Below the pieces are notes generated by a model that searched no databases, was not told the DNA's origin, and was given only the letters and a program-made list of their open reading frames with translations. Shown piece by piece: positions 28,432 through 36,556 of a stretch of 58,664 bases of DNA. The position numbers were made by a program, and so were the translations under genes. Source of the stretch: Rubrivivax sp. A210 (GTDB lineage Bacteria; Pseudomonadota; Gammaproteobacteria; Burkholderiales; Burkholderiaceae_C); the NCBI RefSeq assembly GCF_904426505.1, contig NZ_CAJGBN010000015.1, forward strand, positions 1-58,664, written 5' to 3'. Numbering within the stretch: position 1 is the first letter of the stretch; the number at the start of each line of letters is the position of its first letter.

Positions 28432-31080
28432 ATGAACCGATTCGCCAAGTTCTTCGCCCATTCCGCCACGGCGGCGGCGGCATCGTTGCTGGTGGCTGCC
28501 TGCGGGGGTGGCGATGCGTCACCGCCGCCGGGGGCCTCGGCCATCAATGCGCCCAGCACGGCGCCGGGGCCCGATACCGCGGCGCCCACGGTGGCCATCT
28601 TCGACGACACGCCCGCCGCGACGGCCAGCGGCCCGGTGACCTTCAGCTTCGTCTTCAGCGAGGACGTGGGCGCCAGTTTCACGGCCGACGACGTCACCGT
28701 CACCGGCGGCACGGCGGGGGCTTTCACCAAGGTGAGCGGCACGCAGGCCACCCTGGTTGTCACACCCACGGCCAACAGCGCCGGCACGATGTCCATCAGC
28801 ATCGCGGCGGGCAGTTTCAGCGACGGGGCCGGCAACCGCAGTGCCGCCGCCGCCAGCGCGCAAAAGGCCTTCAGCTCGGTGGTGCTGACGCAGATGGCGT
28901 TGCCGGTCAGCTTCGACCTCGGCGGCATCGGCTACGGCCTGGCCGGCTTCGGCGGCGCCGAGGATTCCAGCATCGCGGCCGACCCCACCAACGCCGCCAA
29001 CCAGGTGGGCCGGGTGGTGCGCGCCGCCGGTGCCGAAGTCTTTGCCGGCACCACGATCACCGCCACCACCGCGGCCGGCGTGCAGACGGGCCTGGCGCCC
29101 AGGATTCCCTTCACCGCCAGCGACACCACGATGACCTTGCGCGTGTGGTCGCCCGATGCCGGCATCCCGGTGCGGCTGAAGGTCGAAGACTCGGGCGACC
29201 CCAACAAGTCGGTCGAGACCGAGGCCACCGTCACCACGGCCGCGGGCTGGCAGACGCTGAGCTTCAACTTTGCCAGCCAGGTTGCCGGCACGGCGGCGCT
29301 GAACCTGGCCTTCAACTACAACAAGCCCACGGTCTTCTTCGACTTCGGCCGCGCCCGCGCCGCGGCGGTGCAGAAGACCTACTACTTCGACGACCTCGCC
29401 TTCGGTGCCGCAGCTCCCGCCGCCGGCTGCGGCACCAGCGCGCCCACCTGCGCGCCGACCACCGCCATCCCGGCGGGCGCCACCGTGATCTACAGCGATG
29501 CCGCCGCCATCGGTGGTCTGATCAAGAACCCCGACTGGGGTCAGAGCCCGGCCGTGGGGTTTGCCGAGCCGGTGATCGCGGGCAACACCTCGCTCAGGTA
29601 CAGCTTTGGCGGCACCGCGCTCTACGAAGGCATCGATTGGGCCGCGAGCCCGGTCGACGTGTCGAGCAAGACCCGCCTGCACCTCGATGTGTTCCCGGGC
29701 GACGTGACCAGCCTGAAGGTGTCCATCATCAGCGCCGGCAAGGAAAACGCCGTCACCCAGGCGCTCACGGCCGGCAGCTGGAACGCCATCGACATCGATC
29801 TGGCGCAGTACACAGTGCCCGACAAGACGGCCATCATCCAGATCAAGCTCGAGCCCAATGTTGCCGGCACGATCCATGTCGACAACATCTACTTCCACGG
29901 CGCAGCTGCCGGCGGCACCAGTTGCGGCACGACCGCGCCCACCTGCGCGCCCACCACCGCCATCGCGGCCGGCTCCACCGTGATCTACAGCGATGCCGCC
30001 AGCGTGGCCGGCATCATCAAGAACCCCGACTGGGGCCAGAGCCCTGCCGTGGTCTTTGCCGAGCCGGTGATCGCGGGCAACACCTCGCTCAAATACACCT
30101 TCGGCGGCACCGCGCTCTACGAAGGCATCGACTGGGCCGGCAGCCCGCAGAACGTGGCCGCCAAGGGCACTTTGCACCTGGATGTGTGGACCGCCGACGT
30201 GGCCAGCCTGAAGGTTTCGCTGATCGGTGGCGGGGCCGAGAATGCCATCTCCAAGGCCCTGACGGCAGGCCGCTGGACTGCGATCGACATCGACCTCTCG
30301 CAGTACACCTCGCCCGACCTGACGCGCATCATCCAGATGAAGCTCGAGCCCAACGTGGCCGGCACCATCTACGTCGACAACATCCACTTCACCGGCACGG
30401 CCGCGGGGGGTGGCGTGGCGCCCGGCAGCTTCACGGGCGGCATCTTCGCCAGTGACTACTCGGGCAACCTGGGCGCCAATACGGCGCGCTCGGACAAGGG
30501 GGGCACGGTGGGCTTCTTCGTCGACCCCCGCCTCTTTGCGGTCAAGGTCTTCGAGGACGGTTCCGTCAGCGGCAGCGCGCAAGACCCGGCCGGTGTTCAC
30601 AACTTCTTCTACGGCATCGGCAAGCCGGCATCGCCTACCTTCGCCGACGCCTTCTTCGGCGCCTTCGTCAACGCGCCCGGCGACACCACGGCCGATGCCT
30701 CGGCCTTTGCCAAGGTCAAGCTCAAGTTCTGGGGCGACGCCGAATCCTGGGAAAAGCCCAACTTCACCGCTCAGGTCGACGTGCTCCTCCAGGGCCCCGC
30801 CAATGTCGCCTGCACCAACCCCTCGGGCCGGCCGGAGATCACCAAGACCGTGGCGGCGCAGAAGATCGGCGCTGGCGCCGATTACCTGATCGCCAAGACC
30901 GAGTTCACGCTCACGCAGAGCTGCGGCGGTGCCTATACCGTCAACAGCATCTGGTCGGCCGTGGGCGCCGTGGTGGTGCGCCTGTCGGGCGCCAACCTCA
31001 ACTACGTCAATACCGTGCCCAGCGTGCCGCCCTCCTATCCCACCTTCATCAACATGGGGCCGATCTCCTTCATCAATTGA
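28432..31080 (+). CDS. Multimodular lipoprotein, putative beta-glucan-binding protein of unknown family
   Basis: This protein of 882 residues starts with a lipoprotein signal (SLLVAAC, Cys24). A bacterial Ig-like domain follows (about 45-145, TVAIFDDTPAATASGPVTFS), then a beta-sandwich module (about 150-330, ending KTYYFDDLAFG) that resembles carbohydrate-binding modules of laminarinases. Two tandem 165-residue modules come next (333-497 and 498-662), then an unrecognised C-terminal domain (about 663-882). No glycosidase motif was found. Regulation by an exact LacI operator and its position after GH81 suggest a surface protein that captures beta-1,3-glucan, a functional analogue of SusD/SusE-type binding proteins in an organism lacking them. 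The start at 28432 was chosen for its AGGA and signal peptide. Confidence 0.8.
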   Translation: MNRFAKFFAHSATAAAASLLVAACGGGDASPPPGASAINAPSTAPGPDTAAPTVAIFDDTPAATASGPVTFSFVFSEDVGASFTADDVTVTGGTAGAFTKVSGTQATLVVTPTANSAGTMSISIAAGSFSDGAGNRSAAAASAQKAFSSVVLTQMALPVSFDLGGIGYGLAGFGGAEDSSIAADPTNAANQVGRVVRAAGAEVFAGTTITATTAAGVQTGLAPRIPFTASDTTMTLRVWSPDAGIPVRLKVEDSGDPNKSVETEATVTTAAGWQTLSFNFASQVAGTAALNLAFNYNKPTVFFDFGRARAAAVQKTYYFDDLAFGAAAPAAGCGTSAPTCAPTTAIPAGATVIYSDAAAIGGLIKNPDWGQSPAVGFAEPVIAGNTSLRYSFGGTALYEGIDWAASPVDVSSKTRLHLDVFPGDVTSLKVSIISAGKENAVTQALTAGSWNAIDIDLAQYTVPDKTAIIQIKLEPNVAGTIHVDNIYFHGAAAGGTSCGTTAPTCAPTTAIAAGSTVIYSDAASVAGIIKNPDWGQSPAVVFAEPVIAGNTSLKYTFGGTALYEGIDWAGSPQNVAAKGTLHLDVWTADVASLKVSLIGGGAENAISKALTAGRWTAIDIDLSQYTSPDLTRIIQMKLEPNVAGTIYVDNIHFTGTAAGGGVAPGSFTGGIFASDYSGNLGANTARSDKGGTVGFFVDPRLFAVKVFEDGSVSGSAQDPAGVHNFFYGIGKPASPTFADAFFGAFVNAPGDTTADASAFAKVKLKFWGDAESWEKPNFTAQVDVLLQGPANVACTNPSGRPEITKTVAAQKIGAGADYLIAKTEFTLTQSCGGAYTVNSIWSAVGAVVVRLSGANLNYVNTVPSVPPSYPTFINMGPISFIN
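29428..30417 (+). repeat. Two tandem 495-bp repeats inside the lipoprotein gene
   Basis: Unit A (29428-29922) and unit B (29923-30417) encode 165-residue modules. Both begin CGT.APTCAPTTAI and share NPDWGQSPAV.FAEPVIAGNTSL, GGTALYEGIDWA, QALTAG.W.AIDIDL-type segments and KLEPNVAGTI. They are nearly identical over long stretches, which points to a recent in-frame duplication and a site prone to recombination or assembly collapse. Confidence 0.9.
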
Positions 31081-31088
31081 GCGAGGCG

Positions 31089-31117
31089 TTGGCGCCGCTG
31101 GGTCGGGGCGGCGCCAA
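31089..31117 (+). terminator. Hairpin after the lipoprotein gene
   Basis: TTGGCGCCG (31089-31097) and CGGCGCCAA (31109-31117) form a perfect 9-bp stem 8 bases after the stop codon. No T tract follows, so termination efficiency is uncertain. Confidence 0.45.
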
Positions 31118-31232
31118 GGAATTGACCGTCAAGTGATAGCGCCGGCGCTGCGGCCGCCGCCGGCCCTGTGACGGCCGGCGGGGCCGAGGGAGATTAAGGA
31201 ATTCTGAGCAGGCGTCGGACTCGGCCCGGCCC

Positions 31233-31246
31233 TTGATGCCGGTCAA
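31233..31246 (+). promoter_or_regulatory. FNR/CRP-type box upstream of the decahaem cytochrome operon
   Basis: TTGATGCCGGTCAA matches the FNR/Anr consensus TTGAT-N4-ATCAA at nine of ten positions. CAGAAT (31268-31273) lies at the distance expected for a -10 element of a class II promoter, in which the box is centred near -41.5. The predicted transcript would start about 45 bases before the ATG at 31326. This implies induction at low oxygen. Confidence 0.7.
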
Positions 31247-31325
31247 GAATGCGGCGGCATCGGCACCCAGAATCGGCTTGTGTGATGGCCCTGCCGGTCG
31301 TCTCTTCACCCGCAAGCCACCCGCC

Positions 31326-32573
31326 ATGACGGCCGCCGAACTCCTTGCCTTGATCGCCGCTGCGCTGCTGCTGCAATTGATGGTGGGGCTGGGCTGGATG
31401 GTCTGGCGGCAACGCTCAGGTGCGGCCATGGCCCCGCCCCCCACTGCGGGTGCGGCAACGGCCGCCAAGGCGCGTGCCGCCTGGGCGGGGTGGCGCGAGT
31501 TCAGGGTCGAGCGGCGTGAGTTCGAGGACGCAGCGCAGACGCAGTGCTCGTTCTACCTGCAGCCTGCGGATGGCCAGCCGCTGCCGGCCTTCAAGCCGGG
31601 CCAGTTCCTGACCTTCGGCCTCGATGTCGGCGTGCCCGCCGCGGACGGATCGGTCGCCAAGCGCGCGATCACGCGCTGCTACTCCCTGTCTGATCGACCC
31701 GATCCGGCGCACTATCGGGTGACGATCAAGCGCGTGCCGCCACCCGTCGACCACCCCGGGTTCGCGCCCGGCCTGTCGTCCAACCACTTCCATGACCATG
31801 TGCAGGCCGGCGACATCCTGCGCGTGAAGGCCCCGGGCGGGCACTTCTTCATCGATGAGGATCCGAACCTGCCGGCGGTGCTGATCGCCGGCGGCATAGG
31901 CATCACGCCGATGATGTGCATGCTGCGCTGGTGCATCGCGCAGCAGCCGCAGCGAACGGTGCACCTCTATTACGGCATGCGCAACGGCCACGAGCACGCC
32001 TTCAAGACGCAACTCGAGGCATTTGCGCTGTCGCATCCGGCGCTGCGCCTGAACATTGTCTACAGCCGCCCGGGCGAGGCCGACCTGCAAGGGCGTGACT
32101 ACCAGCATCGAGGCCACGTAGACGGCGAACTGCTGCGCCGCACACTGCCGCATGGACGCCACGCCTTCCTTGTCTGTGGCCCACCCGCCATGATGCAGAC
32201 CTTGGTGCCTGCGCTGGCCGCCTGGGGGGTGCCGCCAGGCGATATCCACTTCGAGGCCTTTGGCCCGGCGTCCGTGAAGTTGCCGGGCGGCGAGGAAGCG
32301 GCGGCGCCGTCGGCAAGCGGCTTCGAGGTGAGCTTCCAGCGCTCGGGGCGTACCCTGGCCTGGGACGGGCGCGACGCGTCGCTGCTCGACTTCGCCGAGC
32401 GGCACGGCGTCGAGGTCGAATCCGGCTGCCGCTCGGGTGGCTGCGGCAGCTGCCAGACCCGCCTGCTGGAGGGCTCGGTGCAGTACGCACAGGCGCCCGA
32501 CCACGATGTGGCCGCGGGCCATTGCCTGCTCTGCGTGGGCCGGCCTTCGTCCGCGCTCGTGCTGGAGGCCTGA
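31326..32573 (+). CDS. Membrane-anchored ferredoxin-reductase-like flavoprotein with C-terminal [2Fe-2S] domain
   Basis: This protein of 415 residues begins with one transmembrane helix (ELLALIAAALLLQLMVGLGW). An FAD domain follows (FKPGQFLTF; RCYSLSD), then a NAD(P) domain (VLIAGGIGITPMM, HAFLVCGPPAMM) and a plant-type ferredoxin domain. The ferredoxin ligands are visible: C-x4-C-x2-C in SGCRSGGCGSC and a last Cys in HCLLC. The order is that of NQR-F, phenol hydroxylase and ring-oxygenase reductases, but here it is fixed to the membrane and lies next to a cytochrome b and a decahaem cytochrome c. It probably feeds NAD(P)H electrons into that chain. The next start overlaps its stop (TGATG). 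Confidence 0.85.
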   Translation: MTAAELLALIAAALLLQLMVGLGWMVWRQRSGAAMAPPPTAGAATAAKARAAWAGWREFRVERREFEDAAQTQCSFYLQPADGQPLPAFKPGQFLTFGLDVGVPAADGSVAKRAITRCYSLSDRPDPAHYRVTIKRVPPPVDHPGFAPGLSSNHFHDHVQAGDILRVKAPGGHFFIDEDPNLPAVLIAGGIGITPMMCMLRWCIAQQPQRTVHLYYGMRNGHEHAFKTQLEAFALSHPALRLNIVYSRPGEADLQGRDYQHRGHVDGELLRRTLPHGRHAFLVCGPPAMMQTLVPALAAWGVPPGDIHFEAFGPASVKLPGGEEAAAPSASGFEVSFQRSGRTLAWDGRDASLLDFAERHGVEVESGCRSGGCGSCQTRLLEGSVQYAQAPDHDVAAGHCLLCVGRPSSALVLEA

Positions 32574-33157
32574 TGCCCCTGCCGGCCCGGATACTGCGCC
32601 GCGAGGTACTGCCCTTCCTGGCGAGCTTTGCCGCGCTGGTGCTGGGCGCACTGGCCCTCGACGGCTTGCTGCACATTCTCGATCTGCTGTGGGTCGGCCG
32701 CTGGCTGGGCATACCCGGCGTGCTGGCCATCATCGGCTCCACCGTCTATTCGCTGCGCAAGCGCAGGCTGATCCAACGCGGGCATCCCGCCCGGCTGCTG
32801 CGCTGGCACGAAGTGCTGGCCTGGAGCGGATCGCTGCTGGTGCTGGTGCACGCGGGCGTTCATTTCAACGCCATCCTCGGCTGGCTGGCTGTGGCGGCCA
32901 TGCTTATCAATGTAGGCAGCGGGCTCACCGGCAAGTTCATCCTTGATCGCTCACGACGCCGCCTCGAGGAAGCCCGGCAGCGCATGCGGGAGCGCGGCCT
33001 GACCGAAGCCGAACTCGAGGACCGCCTCTACTGGGACAGCCTGACCTTCGACGTCGTCAAGCAGTGGCGCCTGGTGCATTTCCCGATCACGCTGGCCTTC
33101 GCCGTGCTGGCCACGGCACACATCGTGGCCATCTTCCTGTTCTGGGGCTGGAAGTGA
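32573..33157 (+). CDS. Membrane cytochrome b-like protein
   Basis: This protein of 194 residues has about four transmembrane helices and several histidines placed inside them as possible haem ligands: LRWHEVLAW, LVLVHAGVHFNAIL, LVHFPITLAF and TAHIVAIF. A long basic loop (residues about 120-160, DRSRRRLEEARQRMRERG) faces the cytoplasm. It overlaps both neighbours by one and four bases, so the three proteins are translated together. It likely carries electrons across the inner membrane between the flavoprotein and the periplasmic multihaem cytochrome. It does not match a named cytochrome b family that I recognise with certainty. Confidence 0.75.
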   Translation: MPLPARILRREVLPFLASFAALVLGALALDGLLHILDLLWVGRWLGIPGVLAIIGSTVYSLRKRRLIQRGHPARLLRWHEVLAWSGSLLVLVHAGVHFNAILGWLAVAAMLINVGSGLTGKFILDRSRRRLEEARQRMRERGLTEAELEDRLYWDSLTFDVVKQWRLVHFPITLAFAVLATAHIVAIFLFWGWK

Positions 33158-34032
33158 AAAAGCGCCCAGTCCTGCTGATCGTCATCGCGCTCAACCTCGT
33201 CGTGCTGGTGGCGCTGGCCTTCGCCTATCCCCACCTGATGGTGAGCCCGGGGCCGCTGGTCAAGGGCCATGCCGAACTGGCCACCGATTGCTTTGCCTGT
33301 CATGCGGTGTGGCGCGGTGCATCGTCGGGGCGCTGCGTCGAATGCCACGCCGTCGCCGATGTGGGCCTGCGCACCACCAAGGGCGTTGCGATTGCCGCCG
33401 GCACCATCAAGGTCTCATTCCACCAGGCGCTGATCGAGCAGGACTGCATGGCGTGCCACAGCGACCACCAGGGGCCCAAGCTCACCAAGCGCAGCCGCAA
33501 GCCGTTCTCGCATGAGTTGCTGAAGGCGACGGTGCGTGATGGCTGCTCCTCATGCCATGCGGCGCCCAAGGACACCGTGCACCGCGACCTGAAGGTCGAA
33601 TGTTCGCAGTGCCACGAGAGCAAGGCCTGGAAGCCGGCGCACTTCGACCACGCCCTGCTGGCCAAGGCCGCGCTCGATCAATGCCAGAGCTGCCACAACG
33701 CGCCGACCGACCGCCTGCACCGCCAGATCCGGGGCAGCTGCAAGGCCTGCCACAAGACCGAGGCCTGGAAGCCGGCCACCTTTGACCACGACAAGTACTT
33801 TGTGCTCGACCGCGACCATGAGGCCAGCTGCGAAACCTGCCACAAGAACAACGATTACAGCCGCTACACCTGCTACGGCTGCCATGAGCATTCGCTGGCA
33901 AACGTGCGGGCCGAGCATCTGGAAGAAGGCATCCCGAACTTCGAGAACTGCGTTGAGTGCCACCGCGACCCGCGCGTCGAGCCCGAGAAGGGCGGTGGAG
34001 GTCGGGGTCGGGGCGAGCGGAAGCGGGACTGA
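33154..34032 (+). CDS. Membrane-anchored decahaem c-type cytochrome
   Basis: This protein of 292 residues starts with GTG overlapping the previous stop (GTGA). An uncleaved N-terminal helix (PVLLIVIALNLVVLVALAFA) anchors it to the inner membrane with the body in the periplasm. Ten CxxCH motifs can be counted: CFACH, CVECH, CMACH, CSSCH, CSQCH, CQSCH, CKACH, CETCH, CYGCH and CVECH. Additional His residues, often in KPxxFDH or VHR patterns, can act as distal ligands. Ten haems in under 300 residues suggest an electron wire or capacitor rather than an enzyme. The C-terminus is Gly/Arg-rich. The terminal acceptor is not encoded nearby. Confidence 0.88.
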   Translation: MKKRPVLLIVIALNLVVLVALAFAYPHLMVSPGPLVKGHAELATDCFACHAVWRGASSGRCVECHAVADVGLRTTKGVAIAAGTIKVSFHQALIEQDCMACHSDHQGPKLTKRSRKPFSHELLKATVRDGCSSCHAAPKDTVHRDLKVECSQCHESKAWKPAHFDHALLAKAALDQCQSCHNAPTDRLHRQIRGSCKACHKTEAWKPATFDHDKYFVLDRDHEASCETCHKNNDYSRYTCYGCHEHSLANVRAEHLEEGIPNFENCVECHRDPRVEPEKGGGGRGRGERKRD

Positions 34033-34088
34033 GGCCCTTGGCGCCCGCTGGCCAGAACACGAGCGCGGCGGCCAGCCGCGCCCGTCGC

Positions 34089-34532
34089 CTACTTCTCCGC
34101 CTTGCCGTGCATGACCATGATGGTCTGCTGCATCAGCGCGCACAGGGTCTCGCGGCCGTCCTTCACCGCGAAGACCTCGGCCCGGGTGACGATCAGCGTG
34201 CGGCCCGGGCGCAGCACCTCGCCGCGGGCGATCAGCTTCTCGCCGTCGGCCGGCGCGACCAGGTTCATCTTGTATTCGACGGTCAGCACCGAGGCGCTGG
34301 CCGGCACCAGGGTCATGGCGGCATAGCCGGCCGCGGAATCGGCAATCATGCCGACCACGCCACCATGCACGAAGCCGTGCTGCTGCTCGATGCCGTCCCA
34401 ATGGGGAACGTGGATCTCGGTGCGGCCGGGCTCCACCAGCGGCAAGGTGGCGCGGATGAGCCGCATCGCGGACTGGCGCTCGAAGCTGGCGACGATGCGC
34501 TCGACAAGCTGGGGGTCGGGGTTGTGGGTCAT
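34089..34532 (-). CDS. PaaI-type hotdog thioesterase
   Basis: This protein of 147 residues has the hotdog thioesterase core: QHGFVHGGVVGMIADSAAGYAAMT carries the HGG and Asp catalytic motif, followed by the beta-sheet segment VEYKMNLVAPADGEKLIARG. It probably hydrolyses acyl-CoA esters in the cytoplasm. It converges on the decahaem operon and has no obvious operon partner. There is no strong ribosome-binding site before the chosen ATG. Confidence 0.88.
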   Translation of the reverse strand: MTHNPDPQLVERIVASFERQSAMRLIRATLPLVEPGRTEIHVPHWDGIEQQHGFVHGGVVGMIADSAAGYAAMTLVPASASVLTVEYKMNLVAPADGEKLIARGEVLRPGRTLIVTRAEVFAVKDGRETLCALMQQTIMVMHGKAEK

Positions 34533-34652
34533 GCGGGGTGGCGGATTGTTGGCTGAGGATTGAGCGGCGCAATGGATGCGATGCATCGCGAATGCCGGGA
34601 CCGACTTTATCGGCGGCCCGGCACGACGGGGACAAGCGCTGGCCTCAGTCTC

Positions 34653-35300
34653 TCAGCTGTCTGGCGACCAGCGCGGCAGCGTGAAGCCGGTCACGAGCGC
34701 GATTACGCGCAGCAGCGCCGCCGCCGATGCCGCCGCGAGCAGGCCCAGCCAGTCGGTGGCACCCAACCACTGCGCCGCCACCAGCACCCAGGCGCCGACG
34801 AAGGCGCACATGGCATAGGGGCGGTGGTCGCTGAAGGCGCTGGGGATCTCATTGCAGACAATGTCGCGCAGGACGCCGCCGAACACTGCCGTCACCACCC
34901 CCATCAGCACGGCGACGATGGCCGGCGCGCCGCTGTCCAGGGCCATCTGGGTGCCGCTGGCCGTGAAGAGACCGAGGCCCAGTGCGTCGGGCCATTGCAT
35001 GGCGCGCTCGGTGGGCGCGAAGTGGCGGGCGCGCATGAAGAGCATGGCGGCGGCGCACAGCGCCAGCAGCACCCACAGCCATCCGGCGTGCGCGACCCAG
35101 AAGAAGGGCCGGCGGTCAAGCAGCACGTCGCGCAGCGTGCCACCGCCGAAGGCCGCCAGCCCGGCCACCATGCAGACGCCGACCGCATCGAGCCGCTTGC
35201 GTGCCGCCTCCAGCAGGCCCGAGAAGGCGAAGGCGATCGTCGCCGCAGCCTCGATGGCCGTGACGACGTGGGTCATGGTGGTGGGGGCGGGCGTGTTCAT
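34653..35300 (-). CDS. TRIC-type (UPF0126, YadS/YicG-like) membrane channel
   Basis: This protein of 215 residues has about seven transmembrane helices built from two similar halves, each with the hallmark glycine motif: AFGGGTLRDVLL in the first and VFGGVLRDIVC in the second. Prokaryotic TRIC proteins form trimeric cation channels; some relatives may transport small metabolites such as glycine. Its neighbours do not suggest a particular role. Confidence 0.88.
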   Translation of the reverse strand: MNTPAPTTMTHVVTAIEAAATIAFAFSGLLEAARKRLDAVGVCMVAGLAAFGGGTLRDVLLDRRPFFWVAHAGWLWVLLALCAAAMLFMRARHFAPTERAMQWPDALGLGLFTASGTQMALDSGAPAIVAVLMGVVTAVFGGVLRDIVCNEIPSAFSDHRPYAMCAFVGAWVLVAAQWLGATDWLGLLAAASAAALLRVIALVTGFTLPRWSPDS

Positions 35301-35414
35301 CGGCAGCAGGCAAGTGCGGGCATGGCAGGCCCTGCGCCGGGCTTCCAGCCTGCTGCGCTTGCGGCGGGATTGTGAGGCCTGCCCCCTGGGCCGCAGGCAC
35401 AGGCCCGGCCTGGT

Positions 35415-36488
35415 TCAGAAGTTGTGGCGCAGGCCGGCCTCGTAGCCGGTCGAGGTGCCGCCGGCCCGCAGGCCTGCCGGGCCGCCGGGAATGACGAAGT
35501 TGGCCGTGCCCTCGTTGTCCAGCCGCGAGTAGCTGGCGTAAAGCGACGTGCGCTTGGACAGGTTGTAGACATAGCCCAGGCCGATCTGGCTGGCGCCGTT
35601 GGCCTCGATGCGGGTGGTGCCCACCCTGCCGCCCATGTCGGCCTTGTTGTACGACAGCTTCAGTTCCGAGGCGCCGAGCGGCACGACGGCCGCCAGCAGC
35701 GTGTTGGTCTGGGTCGCCGTGGCCTGCTTGAACTCGCGCCAGGCCACGGCCAGCCGGACCAGGCCGGCGTCGTACCTGGCGGCCACGGTGTTGTCCTTGA
35801 AGGCGCCGCCGCTCGTCTGGCTGTTCTTCGAACTGGCCGTGGCCACCGCCACGCCGAAAGGCCCGGCCGCGTAGCCGAGGCGCACCGACACCACCTTGGC
35901 CAGGCCGGAGGCCACGGCGCCGCCTTCACCCGCAGCCAGCAGCACGCCGCCTTCGAGCCCGCCCAGCCCGGCCGGCAGCAGGTACTCGATGGCATTGCTG
36001 GATCGCACCGCGGTGTTGGGGTTGCTGCCGAAGGCCGAGCGGATGGGTCCGGTCGGCGTGGCATTCACCAGGTTGTTGGAGCCCGCGACGCCGACATAGG
36101 AGAAGGGATCGTGGCGGGTCCAGACTGTGTAGGTGGGCATGTAGTCGCGCCCGGCGCGCAGTTCGCCCAGCGTGGTGGAGGCCAGGCTCACGGTCGCACG
36201 GCGGTCGAAGAACTGCGTGGCTGACGCGGCAGTGCCGATGTCCAGCAGGATGCCGTGCTCGAGGTGGAAGCCGGCGCTCAGGCCGCCACCCAGGTCCTCG
36301 ACACCGCGAAAGCCGAGCCGGCTGGTCGAACTGGAGCCGCTGACCAGCGACTTCATCGTGCCCGGGCCGTCGTTCGTCACGCTGCGCACGGCCAGGTCGG
36401 CGATGCCGAAGACGGTGAGGCTGCCTTGCGCCAGCGCTGGTGCGGCGACTGCGCCGGCCAGGGCCAGGGTGATGAGGGTCTTGTGCAT
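35415..36488 (-). CDS. General outer-membrane porin of the tricarboxylate locus
   Basis: This porin of 357 residues has a Sec signal peptide (MHKTLITLALAGAVAAPALA). The barrel begins GSLTVFGIADLAVRSV and contains SRLGFRGVEDLGGGLSAGFHLE, the typical Burkholderiales porin motif, and it ends GYEAGLRHNF with the C-terminal Phe. GGAGA nine bases upstream supports the internal ATG over one five codons earlier. It lies 68 bases downstream of the TctC receptor gene on the same strand and probably passes di- or tricarboxylates through the outer membrane. Confidence 0.92.
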   Translation of the reverse strand: MHKTLITLALAGAVAAPALAQGSLTVFGIADLAVRSVTNDGPGTMKSLVSGSSSTSRLGFRGVEDLGGGLSAGFHLEHGILLDIGTAASATQFFDRRATVSLASTTLGELRAGRDYMPTYTVWTRHDPFSYVGVAGSNNLVNATPTGPIRSAFGSNPNTAVRSSNAIEYLLPAGLGGLEGGVLLAAGEGGAVASGLAKVVSVRLGYAAGPFGVAVATASSKNSQTSGGAFKDNTVAARYDAGLVRLAVAWREFKQATATQTNTLLAAVVPLGASELKLSYNKADMGGRVGTTRIEANGASQIGLGYVYNLSKRTSLYASYSRLDNEGTANFVIPGGPAGLRAGGTSTGYEAGLRHNF

Positions 36489-36556
36489 GTGATTTGTCTC
36501 CATGTGAAGGCTTGGATCGAGGGGCTTGCGGTGGTCGGTGCGGGTCCGCACGCGCC

